DNA of 17,263 nt from Pseudomonadota bacterium (lineage in GTDB: Bacteria > Pseudomonadota > Gammaproteobacteria > Burkholderiales > Burkholderiaceae_C), in contig JAEZWW010000058.1 in the NCBI GenBank assembly GCA_023442945.1, positions 1-17,263 on the forward strand, given 5' to 3'. Positions within the stretch are counted from its first letter, which is position 1; every line of letters begins with the position of its first letter. Shown one piece after another: positions 1 to 8,281 of the stretch. The translations under genes and the position numbers were made by a program. The notes below the pieces were generated by a model, which saw nothing but the letters and a program-made list of their open reading frames with translations, had not been told where the DNA came from and did no database searches.

Positions 1-149
1 GCCTGGTGCTGGCCGCGCGCGACCTGCAGGCCTTGCCCGGGCCAGCGACGCGGCTGGCGCGCTTTCTGGTTGACGCGGTGGGCACGTCGCCTGCGCCAGA
101 GGCGTCGGCGGGCGGGTCGGCCACGGGCGGTGACTCAGCGCCGGGCTGA
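1..149 (+). CDS. 3' end of an unidentified protein (possibly a LysR-type regulator)
   Basis: An open frame enters from the left edge (first full codon at base 3) and stops at TGA 147-149. The visible 48 residues start LVLAARDLQALPGPATRLAR, then a short amphipathic stretch and a Gly/Ala/Ser-rich tail. The helix with Leu/Arg spacing followed by a disordered tail resembles the end of a LysR-type regulator's effector domain, but that is a guess from a very short piece. The frame is supported by GC-rich third positions and by its position, converging on rhlE with a hairpin terminator between them. No domain can be named with confidence. Confidence 0.45.
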   Translation, partial: LVLAARDLQALPGPATRLARFLVDAVGTSPAPEASAGGSATGGDSAPG

Positions 150-179
150 GGCAGGCGGAGTGGCGCCGTCGCGGGCAGC

Positions 180-204
180 AAAAAGGGCTTCCGAAGAAGC
201 CCTT
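180..204 (-). terminator. Intrinsic terminator of rhlE (possibly bidirectional)
   Basis: A perfect 9-bp stem (183-191 with 196-204) closes a four-base loop at 192-195; on the minus strand the loop reads TTCG, a very stable tetraloop. The minus strand then has a T run (184-180). It lies 67 bases past the rhlE stop, so it fits as the rhlE terminator. On the plus strand the stem is followed only by GTTTG, so termination of the gene at 1-149 would be weaker. Confidence 0.85.
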
Positions 205-270
205 GTTTGACGAGGCGGTCCTGAAACCGCACAGCGACCGGCCGGCCAGAAACCTGTGCCGGCGCGCGGC

Positions 271-2166
271 TTAACGGCCGTAACCGCCGCCCGAGCGGCT
301 GCGGTTGCCACCGCCGTTGCCGCCACCACCGCCGCCGAAGCTGCGACCGCCGCCGCTGTTACCGCCGCGGTTGCCGCCCTTGTTGTTGCGGTTGCCGCCG
401 CCGCCCTTGCCTTTGCCCATCATGTCGATGCTGGTGCGCATCGGGTCGGGCTGGCCCACGGCGCCGTGGCTGGGGCCACGCGGCGCGTTGCGGCGGCCGT
501 GCAGGTTGGTCTGCAGCGGGTCGATGTTGCGCGGCAGGTAGTCCGGGTCGCGGTCTTCGTCGTCAAAGCCGAATTCGCGCGTGGCCTGCGGGGCAGGGCG
601 GGGCTGGTGATGGCCGTTGCCATTCCCGTTGCCTCCCACACGCGGGCCCTGGCCGTTGTTGCCATTGGCGTTGCCACCACGGCCGCGGCGGTTGCGGCTG
701 CGGCCACTGCGCTCGCCCTGCGGGCGGTCGCCGGACGGGCGGCCGCCCTCGATAGGCAAGCCGTCGGCACCCAGCTCGACCGCACCGTCGGCCCGGGGCG
801 CATCAGCGCGCGGGCCGGCCGGGCGGCGGTTGCCTTGCTGCTGTGGCGCACCACGGCCGCCTTGGCCACGTCCGCCACCACCACCCTGGGCGGCTTTGTT
901 GTCGCGGATACGCTGCATCATGTCCTGGCGCGCGGCGCGCGCGGCGGCCTGCATGACGTCGCGGCTGGGCGGCTTGCCCAGGCCGCCCCACAGGGTCTGG
1001 CGGCCCATGGCGATGGGCTCGGCCTGCTCGCCTTCGGCGGGGCCAAAGCCGTCCAGGATTTCCACCGGGATCTGCTGCTTGGTGAAGCGCTCGATCTCGT
1101 GCATGAAGCCTTCTTCGTCCATGCACACCAGGCTCACGGCCTGCCCGCTGGCGCCGGCGCGGCCGGTGCGGCCGATGCGGTGGACGTAGTCCTCGGGCAC
1201 GTTCGGGATTTCGTAGTTGACGACGTGCGGCAGCTCGTCAATGTCGATGCCGCGCGCGGCGATGTCGGTCGCCACCAGAGCGCGCAGCTCGCCACTCTTG
1301 AATTCGGCCAGGGCCTGCGTGCGCGCCGACTGGCTCTTGTTGCCGTGCAGCGCCATCGCCTTGATGCCGTGCTTGGTCAGGTACTCGGCCACGTTGTTGG
1401 CGCCGTACTTGGTGCGGGTGAAGACCAGCACCTGGCTCCAGTCGCCCTGGTCGATCAGGTGCGCCAGCACTTCCTTCTTGCGGCCGCGGCCCACGGGGTA
1501 GATCAGCTGGCTGATGCGCTCGACCGTGGTGTTCGGCGGCGTGACCTGGATGTGCTTCGGGTCCTTCAGCAGGCCGTTGGCCAGGTCGCGGATCTCGTCG
1601 CTGAAGGTGGCCGAGAACAGCAGGCTTTGTTTGGCCTTGGGCAGCAGCGCCAGCACTTTCTTGACGTCGTGGATGAAGCCCATGTCCAACATGCGGTCGG
1701 CTTCGTCCAGCACCAGGATCTCGACGTTGGACAGGTCGATGAAGCCTTGCTGCTGCAGGTCCAGCAGGCGGCCGGGTGTGGCCACCAGGATGTCGCAACC
1801 GGCCTTGATGCGGTTGATTTGCGGGTTCATGCCCACGCCGCCGAAGATGACGGTGGAGCTGAGTTCGAGGTATTTGCCGTAGGCGCGCACGGACTCTTCA
1901 ACCTGCGCGGCCAATTCGCGCGTGGGCGTCAGCACCAAGGCGCGGATGCAGCCGGGCTTGGCACCGGCGCGGCCGCTCAGCAGCTGCAGCATCGGCAGGG
2001 TGAAGCCGGCGGTCTTGCCGGTGCCGGTCTGTGCACCGGCGAGCAGGTCGCTGCCCTCCAGGACGGCGGGGATGGCTTGCGCCTGCACGGGAGTGGGGGC
2101 GGTGTAGCCCTGTTCTTGCACGGCTTTCAGAATGGCCGGTGCCAGATTCAGATCATCAAAGTTCAT
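271..2166 (-). CDS. rhlE: DEAD-box ATP-dependent RNA helicase RhlE
   Basis: 631 residues. RhlE-type helicases unwind short RNA duplexes using ATP and act in ribosome assembly and RNA turnover, often in the cold. All core motifs are visible: Q motif with F3 and Q28, Walker A AQTGTGKT at 45-52, PTREL 81-85, GG 109-110, TPGR 130-133, DEAD 154-157, SAT 185-187, TDIAARGID about 300-308, and HRIGRTGR 329-336. The RecA-like core ends near residue 375. From about 428 to the end is a roughly 200-residue low-complexity tail rich in Gly, Asn and Arg with RG/RGG-like repeats, typical of RhlE RNA-binding tails but on the long side. The N-terminus (MNFDDLNL) matches the family, which supports this ATG although no good Shine-Dalgarno precedes it. 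It is monocistronic, divergent from ettA, and ends at a clear hairpin terminator. Confidence 0.95.
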   Translation of the reverse strand: MNFDDLNLAPAILKAVQEQGYTAPTPVQAQAIPAVLEGSDLLAGAQTGTGKTAGFTLPMLQLLSGRAGAKPGCIRALVLTPTRELAAQVEESVRAYGKYLELSSTVIFGGVGMNPQINRIKAGCDILVATPGRLLDLQQQGFIDLSNVEILVLDEADRMLDMGFIHDVKKVLALLPKAKQSLLFSATFSDEIRDLANGLLKDPKHIQVTPPNTTVERISQLIYPVGRGRKKEVLAHLIDQGDWSQVLVFTRTKYGANNVAEYLTKHGIKAMALHGNKSQSARTQALAEFKSGELRALVATDIAARGIDIDELPHVVNYEIPNVPEDYVHRIGRTGRAGASGQAVSLVCMDEEGFMHEIERFTKQQIPVEILDGFGPAEGEQAEPIAMGRQTLWGGLGKPPSRDVMQAAARAARQDMMQRIRDNKAAQGGGGGRGQGGRGAPQQQGNRRPAGPRADAPRADGAVELGADGLPIEGGRPSGDRPQGERSGRSRNRRGRGGNANGNNGQGPRVGGNGNGNGHHQPRPAPQATREFGFDDEDRDPDYLPRNIDPLQTNLHGRRNAPRGPSHGAVGQPDPMRTSIDMMGKGKGGGGNRNNKGGNRGGNSGGGRSFGGGGGGNGGGNRSRSGGGYGR

Positions 2167-2567
2167 CTAAGTGTGTGGCGCCGGGTCTCTGTCGCGGCGC
2201 TGCTGCTGTCCAGCCTGATCCGGCAAGGCTGCCGGGCCAGTCAAAGGCTGAAAGCGGGTTCTCCAAAAGCGGGCGATCGGGGCTTGTATCTCCCTCATGA
2301 CCCCAGCGGAAGAGCTGGCTGCACGGCTGAACTGGTGGGCCGCGAGCAGGGGCATTATCGCATGGCGCGCAGGGGCGCTGTGCGGAATCTTCCCGGGATG
2401 GCGATACGCGTGGCGTGCGGCGCAACAGCGCGCGGACTGCCAGGGCGCCACGCTGCCATGCCCCTGGCGCGGCGGCGAGCGGCCGAAGCACCGATAATCT
2501 CCCCTTGAGCGGTGGGCGCGCCACGCGCCGGGCAACACGCCGCACCTCCACCATTTTTTGATGATTT
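2167..2567. other. Divergent intergenic region between rhlE and ettA
   Basis: About 400 bases without a gene I can support. Short open frames exist on both strands (for example 2297-2497 plus), but they have no ribosome binding site and no recognisable protein sequence. A 6-bp perfect hairpin (2220-2225 with 2230-2235) would lie in the rhlE leader. A TTGACT sequence on the minus strand (2244-2239) could be a -35 element for rhlE, without a convincing -10. On the plus strand GATAAT at 2493-2498 could be a -10 for ettA, which would give a leader of roughly 120 bases. These promoter guesses are weak. Confidence 0.4.
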
Positions 2568-2569
2568 TG

Positions 2570-2620
2570 GCTCTGCGTCGGCTGTGGATCTGCGCAGGCA
2601 GCTATTGATTTGAGAGTAAA
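2570..2620 (-). repeat. Dispersed repeat, copy A (5' of ettA)
   Basis: The core ATCTGCGCAGGCAGCT at 2588-2603 is the reverse complement of the AGCTGCYYGCGCAGAT core shared with six other sites in this window. It runs into GCTATTGATTTGAGAG. The GAGAG at 2612-2616 lies seven bases before the ettA ATG, so the edge of the repeat seems to supply the ettA ribosome binding site. The outer boundaries are approximate because the flanks are diverged. Confidence 0.6.
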
Positions 2621-2623
2621 TAC

Positions 2624-4285
<1,662 letters not shown>

Positions 4286-4288
4286 GCG

Positions 4289-4324
4289 GGATGTGCGCGG
4301 GCAGCTGCGTTATCCATAGCAAAA
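4289..4324 (-). repeat. Dispersed repeat, copy G (3' of ettA)
   Basis: ATGTGCGCGGGCAGCT at 4291-4306 matches the reverse complement of the repeat core at most positions. It is followed by CCATAGCAAAA at 4314-4324, the expected ATAGCAA end of the element. This is one of the more diverged copies. It sits between the ettA stop codon and its terminator. Confidence 0.5.
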
Positions 4325-4346
4325 GGCCAGCAGATGCTGGCCTTTT
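4321..4346. terminator. Bidirectional terminator between ettA and the acyltransferase gene
   Basis: A perfect 11-bp stem, AAAAGGCCAGC (4321-4331) with GCTGGCCTTTT (4336-4346), encloses a four-base AGAT loop. A T run follows on the plus strand (4343-4348) and a shorter one ends the stem on the minus strand. It lies 35 bases after the ettA stop and 29 bases after the stop of the convergent gene, so it probably serves both. Confidence 0.9.
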
Positions 4347-4375
4347 TTGTGGGCATTCCAAGGCGGCGATGGCGA

Positions 4376-5512
4376 CTACAGCAGGCCCTTGATCGCCAAC
4401 GCACCCATGCCCAGCACGCCCGCTTGCCAGCCGATCAGGCGCATCCAGCTGGCCTGGCGGCTTTCGACCCAGCGGTAGAGCAGGGCGCCCGCAGCGATGG
4501 ATGCGGCCACGGCCACCGCCAGGCCCAGCGCGTTGATGGCCATGCCGCTGGGCCACAGCGCGTGCCACACGGCGTTGACCAGCAGACACACGGCGAAATG
4601 GATCAGGAAGATGGAGTACGAGCGCTGACCCACCCACACCAGCGGGGCCCAGCGCGCGTTGCGCCACGCGGTGGGCCAGCGCACGGCGCCCGCCACGGCC
4701 AGCACCAGCGCCACGCCCCAGGCCAGCGCGATGCGCGTGCGCCATTCCAGCGCCAGGGCGACCACGCCGCAGGCGAACATCGCCGCCACCCAGGCCCAGC
4801 GGCCCAGGGCGCTGCGGCTGTGCGCGGCCCACCAGGCCATCATGCCGAGCGCGTAGGCGCCAACGAAGTAGAGCGCCCAGGGGTCCAGGTCGCCGTTCAG
4901 GTTCCACCACCAGAGCGACACGCAGGCCAGGGCCACGGTGCCGATCTGTGCCAGGGTGGGGATGGTGGGCGGGTGGGCAGCGTTGTGCTGCGCAGGCCCG
5001 TTCAGGCGCAGGCTGAGCCAGAACCACAGCGCGCACAGCGCGTACAACTGGAAGTCGATCGCCACGTACCAGACGCCCGCCGACAGCGAATCCCAGCCGC
5101 CGATGCTTTCCACCAGGAAGAGGTGGGCCAGCACCTGGTCCCAGGTGGGCGTGTCGGACACGGATTCGTGCACAAAGCCGAATTCGCGCACACCCTCGTT
5201 GATGAAGATCGTCACCACCAGCGCCGCGCAGTACGGCAGCGCCAGGCGGACGAAGCGCTTGCCTAAAAGCGGAACGGGTTGCAAGGCGTGAGGCGTGCCC
5301 TGCGGCGCCAGGGCGGCGGCGGCCAGGTAGCCGCCCAGGACCAGAAACACCTGCACCGCCATGCGGCCGTATTCGAACAGCCAGTCCATCAGCCCGGGCG
5401 CGGCCGGCCACACGACGTCGGCCATCGGGCCGTAGAACGCCAGATGGTGGCCGATGATGACCAGGCAGGCCAGCGCCTTGGCCTGATCGATCCAGGGGTT
5501 GCGGGTGGTCAC
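4376..5512 (-). CDS. Acyltransferase-3 family integral membrane protein
   Basis: 378 residues, almost entirely hydrophobic, with about ten predicted membrane helices. This is the layout of acyltransferase-3 (OafA/OpgC-like) proteins, which move acetyl or succinyl groups onto surface glycans. The N-terminal helix (about 8-28) holds the family's active-site pattern, a basic residue followed eleven positions later by His: K12 and H23, with D9 before them. Lys replaces the more usual Arg. The conserved 'FLVLGGYL' stretch after helix 2 (about 56-63) also fits. The start is GTG; no strong Shine-Dalgarno precedes it, but the reading starts right at the expected family N-terminus. No glycan biosynthesis genes are nearby, so the acceptor is unknown. 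It stands alone, convergent with ettA. Confidence 0.88.
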   Translation of the reverse strand: MTTRNPWIDQAKALACLVIIGHHLAFYGPMADVVWPAAPGLMDWLFEYGRMAVQVFLVLGGYLAAAALAPQGTPHALQPVPLLGKRFVRLALPYCAALVVTIFINEGVREFGFVHESVSDTPTWDQVLAHLFLVESIGGWDSLSAGVWYVAIDFQLYALCALWFWLSLRLNGPAQHNAAHPPTIPTLAQIGTVALACVSLWWWNLNGDLDPWALYFVGAYALGMMAWWAAHSRSALGRWAWVAAMFACGVVALALEWRTRIALAWGVALVLAVAGAVRWPTAWRNARWAPLVWVGQRSYSIFLIHFAVCLLVNAVWHALWPSGMAINALGLAVAVAASIAAGALLYRWVESRQASWMRLIGWQAGVLGMGALAIKGLL

Positions 5513-5750
5513 GGGAACAGGGCTTGAGACCGGTCAGGCGCCACAGAGGGCGTTGGCGCTGCGTGCGAGCGGCGCAACCAGGCGCTGGCGCACGGGAGGA
5601 TCAAGAAGGTCGCTAAAAAGATGTAACGCGCCAGGGGCGCGTGGGGTGGACAAGTTTCGCCAAGCAGGCGGATGGCATGTGGGCGTCGGCCCGCGCGGGC
5701 GCGTGGCCGGTGTTGGGGGTGTCTGCTCAGGCGCGGAGCGCTGGCACGAA

Positions 5751-5810
5751 TTTGCTATAGATAAAGTAGCTGCTCGCGCAGATCGCTGTAGGGCCAGAGG
5801 GTGATTTGAC
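5751..5810 (+). repeat. Dispersed repeat, copy B
   Basis: A long, well-preserved copy: TTTGCTATAGATAAAGTAGC, then the core AGCTGCTCGCGCAGAT at 5768-5783, then CGCTGTAGGGCCAGAGG and a GATTTGACC end. The 5' part has a short inverted repeat (GCTAT with GTAGC). The end of this copy leads directly into the hairpin at 5813-5835. Confidence 0.75.
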
Positions 5811-5812
5811 CC

Positions 5813-5835
5813 AAAAATAGCGCAGTGCCCGCGCT
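5813..5835 (-). terminator. Short intrinsic terminator of the lipoprotein gene
   Basis: On the minus strand a 5-bp stem (5835-5831 with 5823-5819) with a seven-base loop is followed by ATTTTT (5818-5813). It is 19 bases past the lipoprotein stop codon. The stem is short, so efficiency is uncertain; the T run comes from the edge of repeat copy B. Confidence 0.5.
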
Positions 5836-5853
5836 GAGGCGAGACGACGCTCG

Positions 5854-6204
5854 CTACTTCTTGCCCGCTGCGTTGCTGGCGTCGTTCGCGGCTTTGGCGG
5901 CGTCGGCAGCGGCCTTGGCGGCGTTGTCGGCGGCGGTGGCGGCGTTGTTGGACGAGCCCGTGTGCGCGCCAGCGGCTTCGGCGCTGCGGGCGGCGTTCTG
6001 GGCGGCTTGCGCGGCAGACGCGGCGGCGGCGGCGGCGTTGTTGGCCGCGCCCGCAGCGTTGGTTGCGTCAGACATCGCAGCGCCAGCCGGCGCCGGGGTT
6101 TCAGGCGTGGCGGCTTCGCGTTTGCCGCAGGCGCCCAGGCTCAGGGTCGCGGCGATCAGGCCAAGGGCAAGCACATGGGGGGTGCGGGGCAGGATTCGGG
6201 ACAT
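5854..6204 (-). CDS. Small Ala-rich lipoprotein
   Basis: 116 residues. A lipoprotein signal peptide is clear: basic N-terminus, hydrophobic stretch 11-23, lipobox LGAC with Cys26 as the lipidated residue. Gly27 after the Cys (not Asp) suggests the outer membrane. The mature part is about half Ala, with Asn, Asp, Lys and Ser spaced every few residues (patterns such as AAKAAADAAKAAND), so it probably forms a long amphipathic helix, as in Lpp-like or LEA-like helical proteins; homology to either cannot be shown. A near-perfect Shine-Dalgarno (AAGGAGGTGA) sits six bases before ATG, partly inside a hairpin. It stands between the acyltransferase and the Bug gene, 164 bases downstream of the latter. 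Function unknown. Confidence 0.8.
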   Translation of the reverse strand: MSRILPRTPHVLALGLIAATLSLGACGKREAATPETPAPAGAAMSDATNAAGAANNAAAAAASAAQAAQNAARSAEAAGAHTGSSNNAATAADNAAKAAADAAKAANDASNAAGKK

Positions 6205-6210
6205 CGGTCA

Positions 6211-6229
6211 CCTCCTTCGGTGAAGGAAG
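6211..6229 (-). promoter_or_regulatory. Hairpin covering the Shine-Dalgarno of the lipoprotein gene
   Basis: On the minus strand CTTCCTTC (6229-6222) can pair with GAAGGAGG (6218-6211) around a three-base ACC loop. This is an 8-bp stem with one G-T wobble. The 3' arm is the Shine-Dalgarno of the lipoprotein gene, so translation could be limited while the hairpin is closed. Whether this is regulatory is inference. Confidence 0.4.
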
Positions 6230-6329
6230 TCGCGCCGGCCCAGGGAACAGGCGACTTCCGGCAGATCGGATGGCCCGATTTTTGGGCCGCGACCGCGCCT
6301 TCACCTGTCGGACAAGGCCCCGGCTGCCT

Positions 6330-6360
6330 GCCAGCGGGGCAGCGCAAACGCCCCGCTGGC
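6330..6360 (-). terminator. GC-rich hairpin downstream of the Bug gene (terminator-like)
   Basis: A perfect 11-bp inverted repeat, GCCAGCGGGGC (6330-6340) with GCCCCGCTGGC (6350-6360), encloses a nine-base loop, eight bases past the Bug-family stop codon. There is no T run on the minus strand, so it is not a classical intrinsic terminator. It may act as a 3'-end stabiliser or a pause site for factor-dependent termination. Confidence 0.5.
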
Positions 6361-6368
6361 CTTTGGGC

Positions 6369-7409
6369 TTACTTTTGCCGGGTCCGGCTGACCGAGGCGA
6401 TCAAATGCCACAAGGGGATGGTTTCCTCGATGTAGCTCCGGTGGCCCTCCGGCGTTAGGCGGCGGCCGCGCACCATCACGACGCCCTGCGCTTCCTGGGC
6501 GGCCACGAAAGCCGGGTCGGCAACGGCCTGCACGATGGCGGCGTTCAGCTTGGTCTGCAGCGCCGGGTCCAGCCCCTTGGGCGCGTAAAAGCCGTGCCAG
6601 ATCGACAGTTCCAGATCGCGCGAGAACATGCGGCGCAGCGTGGTCAGCTGGTTGAACGGGGGCTGCGCCAGCGGCGTGCTGGTGGTCAGGGCGTAGCCGC
6701 GCACTTCGACGGCCGCCAGCGGGCCCTTCACCGTGGGCGTCTGGTCGCACAGCAGGTCGACCTGGCCGTCCTTGAGGGCCTTCATCGCCGGCGCGCTTCC
6801 GGGGTAATCCGAGCGCGAAAAAGTCTTGCCCGTCAGGCTTTGCAGGAACAGCCCGCACAGGTAGGAGGCCGAGCCCGCGCCCGCGTCGGCCAGACGGATC
6901 TTGGCCGCGTCCGTTTCCGACAGCCACTTGGCCAGCTCCTGCGGCGTCTTGGCCGCCAGCGTGGACCGCCCGAGCACGACCATGGGCGATTCCAGCACCA
7001 GGCCGAGGTAGCTGAAGTCGGCTTGGGGGTTGAACGGCAGCTTTTCACCCAGCGCGGGCAGCAGCGCGATGTTGGTGTTGGTGAAGAGCAGCGTCCGGCC
7101 GTTGGGCGCGGCCTTGGCCACCTCGGCCAGGCCGTTCACGCCGCCCGGGCTGGGCATGTTCTTCACGCTGATGGTGGCGCCATCGAGTGCGCGGCTGAGC
7201 GGCTTGAGCAGCGCGCGCAGCGTGCGGTCCGTCGGCCCGTCGGCGGCGTAGGGCACGACGATGACGATGGCGTCGGAGGTGGCGGGGGCCGGCGCCTGGG
7301 CCAGCGCGGGCGTCAGGCCGAGCACGCAGCAAGCGCTCAGCGCCAGGCGCAACAGGGGACGGGGAGAGGGGGCGCTGATGGCAGCGGCCTGTCGCAGAAA
7401 ACGTCGCAT
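6369..7409 (-). CDS. Bug-family (TctC-like) periplasmic solute-binding protein
   Basis: 346 residues, slightly longer than the usual 320-330 because of an extended N-terminal region. A signal peptide with Arg-rich start and hydrophobic core (about 18-33) ends at ALA|QA after residue 37. The mature protein shows Bug/TctC hallmarks: a first strand IVIVVPYAADGPTDRTLR with D61 at the ligand-binding turn, NMPSPGG, the VAKAAPNGRTLLFTN stretch (family: AKAAPDGYTLL), and a second-domain FYAPKGLDP close to the family motif. Bug proteins bind carboxylates or amino acids for tripartite tricarboxylate transporters, and many are orphans. No TctA or TctB gene is nearby, so this one is an orphan here and its ligand is unknown. 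GAAGGA lies five bases before ATG. A GC-rich hairpin follows the stop. Confidence 0.88.
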   Translation of the reverse strand: MRRFLRQAAAISAPSPRPLLRLALSACCVLGLTPALAQAPAPATSDAIVIVVPYAADGPTDRTLRALLKPLSRALDGATISVKNMPSPGGVNGLAEVAKAAPNGRTLLFTNTNIALLPALGEKLPFNPQADFSYLGLVLESPMVVLGRSTLAAKTPQELAKWLSETDAAKIRLADAGAGSASYLCGLFLQSLTGKTFSRSDYPGSAPAMKALKDGQVDLLCDQTPTVKGPLAAVEVRGYALTTSTPLAQPPFNQLTTLRRMFSRDLELSIWHGFYAPKGLDPALQTKLNAAIVQAVADPAFVAAQEAQGVVMVRGRRLTPEGHRSYIEETIPLWHLIASVSRTRQK

Positions 7410-7442
7410 GCGGGTCCTTCGGAATCGGGCAAGGAACCCGCT

Positions 7443-7448
7443 ATTGTG
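7443..7448 (-). promoter_or_regulatory. Possible -10 element for the Bug gene
   Basis: CACAAT on the minus strand, about 34 bases before the ATG, inside an unusually AT-rich island for this genome (7440-7465). It would give a leader of about 27 bases containing the GAAGGA ribosome binding site. A TTGACA overlaps it but is too close to serve as its -35, so the assignment is tentative. Confidence 0.3.
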
Positions 7449-7560
7449 TCAAAACGTATTACAGGAGCTGACGCGATGTGATCAATGTGGACAGAGAGAG
7501 ACAAGTCGACGCGCGCAGGCGCCGAACCATTGCGCCCAAACGCCCGCGCAGCCCGGTGCG

Positions 7561-8112
7561 TCAGCGCTTGACCGCCGACAGGCGCTCAACGGCCTTGAGG
7601 GTTTCTTCGACGTGGCGCATGGGGTCGCTGCCCTGGTGCGCAAAGACCACCTTGCCGTCCTGGCCGACGACGTAGGAGATGCGGCTGGCCATGCCCGGCA
7701 GCAGCGACCCGGCGTCGTAGGCGCGGATTGTCTTGGCCTGCGGGTCCGAGGCCACGGCGAACTTGTCGCGGCAGGCTTCCACGCTGAACTTCTTCAAGGT
7801 GTCGATGTTGTCGTGCGACATGCCCACCACCGTTGCGCCCAGCGCGGCAAAGCGCGGTGTGGCTTCGGCAAAGGCGTTGGCCTCCAGCGTGCAGCCCTGG
7901 GTGTAGGCCTTGGGGAAGAAATACAGCACCACCGGCCCCTTCTTCAGCGCGGCGGCCATGTCGAAGGCGAAGGCCTTGCCCGCTACGGCGGCGTCGGTGG
8001 TGAAGAGGGGCGCCGGGTCGCCCGGCTGGAGCGCGGCCAGCGCGCCCAGGGAAGCGGTCGCCAGCAGCAAGGCCGCAGCGGCGCGCGGTGCGGCAAAAAG
8101 GGGGGATTTCAT
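7561..8112 (-). CDS. Exported peroxiredoxin, PrxQ/BCP type
   Basis: 183 residues from the chosen ATG at 8112. An in-frame start exists upstream at 8196, but GGAGG lies four bases before 8112 and the protein then begins with a normal signal peptide (MKSPLF, hydrophobic 11-26, likely cleavage near ALA|A 26). The AhpC/TSA thioredoxin fold is recognisable: PGDPAP 30-35, YFFPKAYTQGCT 64-75 with peroxidatic C74 and T71, then GVVGMSHD-like and SDP stretches. The family reduces peroxides with thiol reductants. Usual PrxQ enzymes have the resolving Cys five residues after the peroxidatic one; here that position is N79. The only other Cys of the catalytic domain is C114, 40 residues later, as in PrxQ enzymes whose resolving Cys is in the next helix. 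Location is probably periplasmic. Confidence 0.88.
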   Translation of the reverse strand: MKSPLFAAPRAAAALLLATASLGALAALQPGDPAPLFTTDAAVAGKAFAFDMAAALKKGPVVLYFFPKAYTQGCTLEANAFAEATPRFAALGATVVGMSHDNIDTLKKFSVEACRDKFAVASDPQAKTIRAYDAGSLLPGMASRISYVVGQDGKVVFAHQGSDPMRHVEETLKAVERLSAVKR

Positions 8113-8281
8113 ACAGCCTCCGTCAGCGCGGCCGGTGCGGCGCGCCCTGGCAGGCATGGTACGGGGAACTGGCGGCGGCTGCACAGGCTCGGGCACAGCG
8201 CGTTGCTACGGGAAGGCGAATGGCCGTCCGAGCGATGCCGCGTGCAGCGGCCGCACTGCGGGCTTTGGGCGCCCGCGGGAA

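Larger units (their letters stand above)
5513..5853. other. Intergenic region upstream of the acyltransferase gene
   Basis: About 340 bases with no supported gene. A plus-strand open frame across 5499-5804 has no ribosome binding site, and its translation looks like GC-rich noise. The right part holds repeat copy B (5751-5810) and the small terminator of the lipoprotein gene (5813-5835). The promoter of the acyltransferase gene should lie in the left part, but I cannot point to one. Confidence 0.5.

Noticed and set aside
2297..2497. A 66-codon plus-strand frame in the rhlE-ettA gap
   Set aside because: There is no ribosome binding site, it is Trp- and Arg-rich, and it overlaps equally open frames on the other strand. 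It shows no sign of selection for coding.
256..2508. A 750-codon open frame antisense to rhlE
   Set aside because: It mirrors the helicase gene. Long antisense frames are expected where the real gene uses GC-ending codons, and the Ala/Val/His-rich translation shows no domain.
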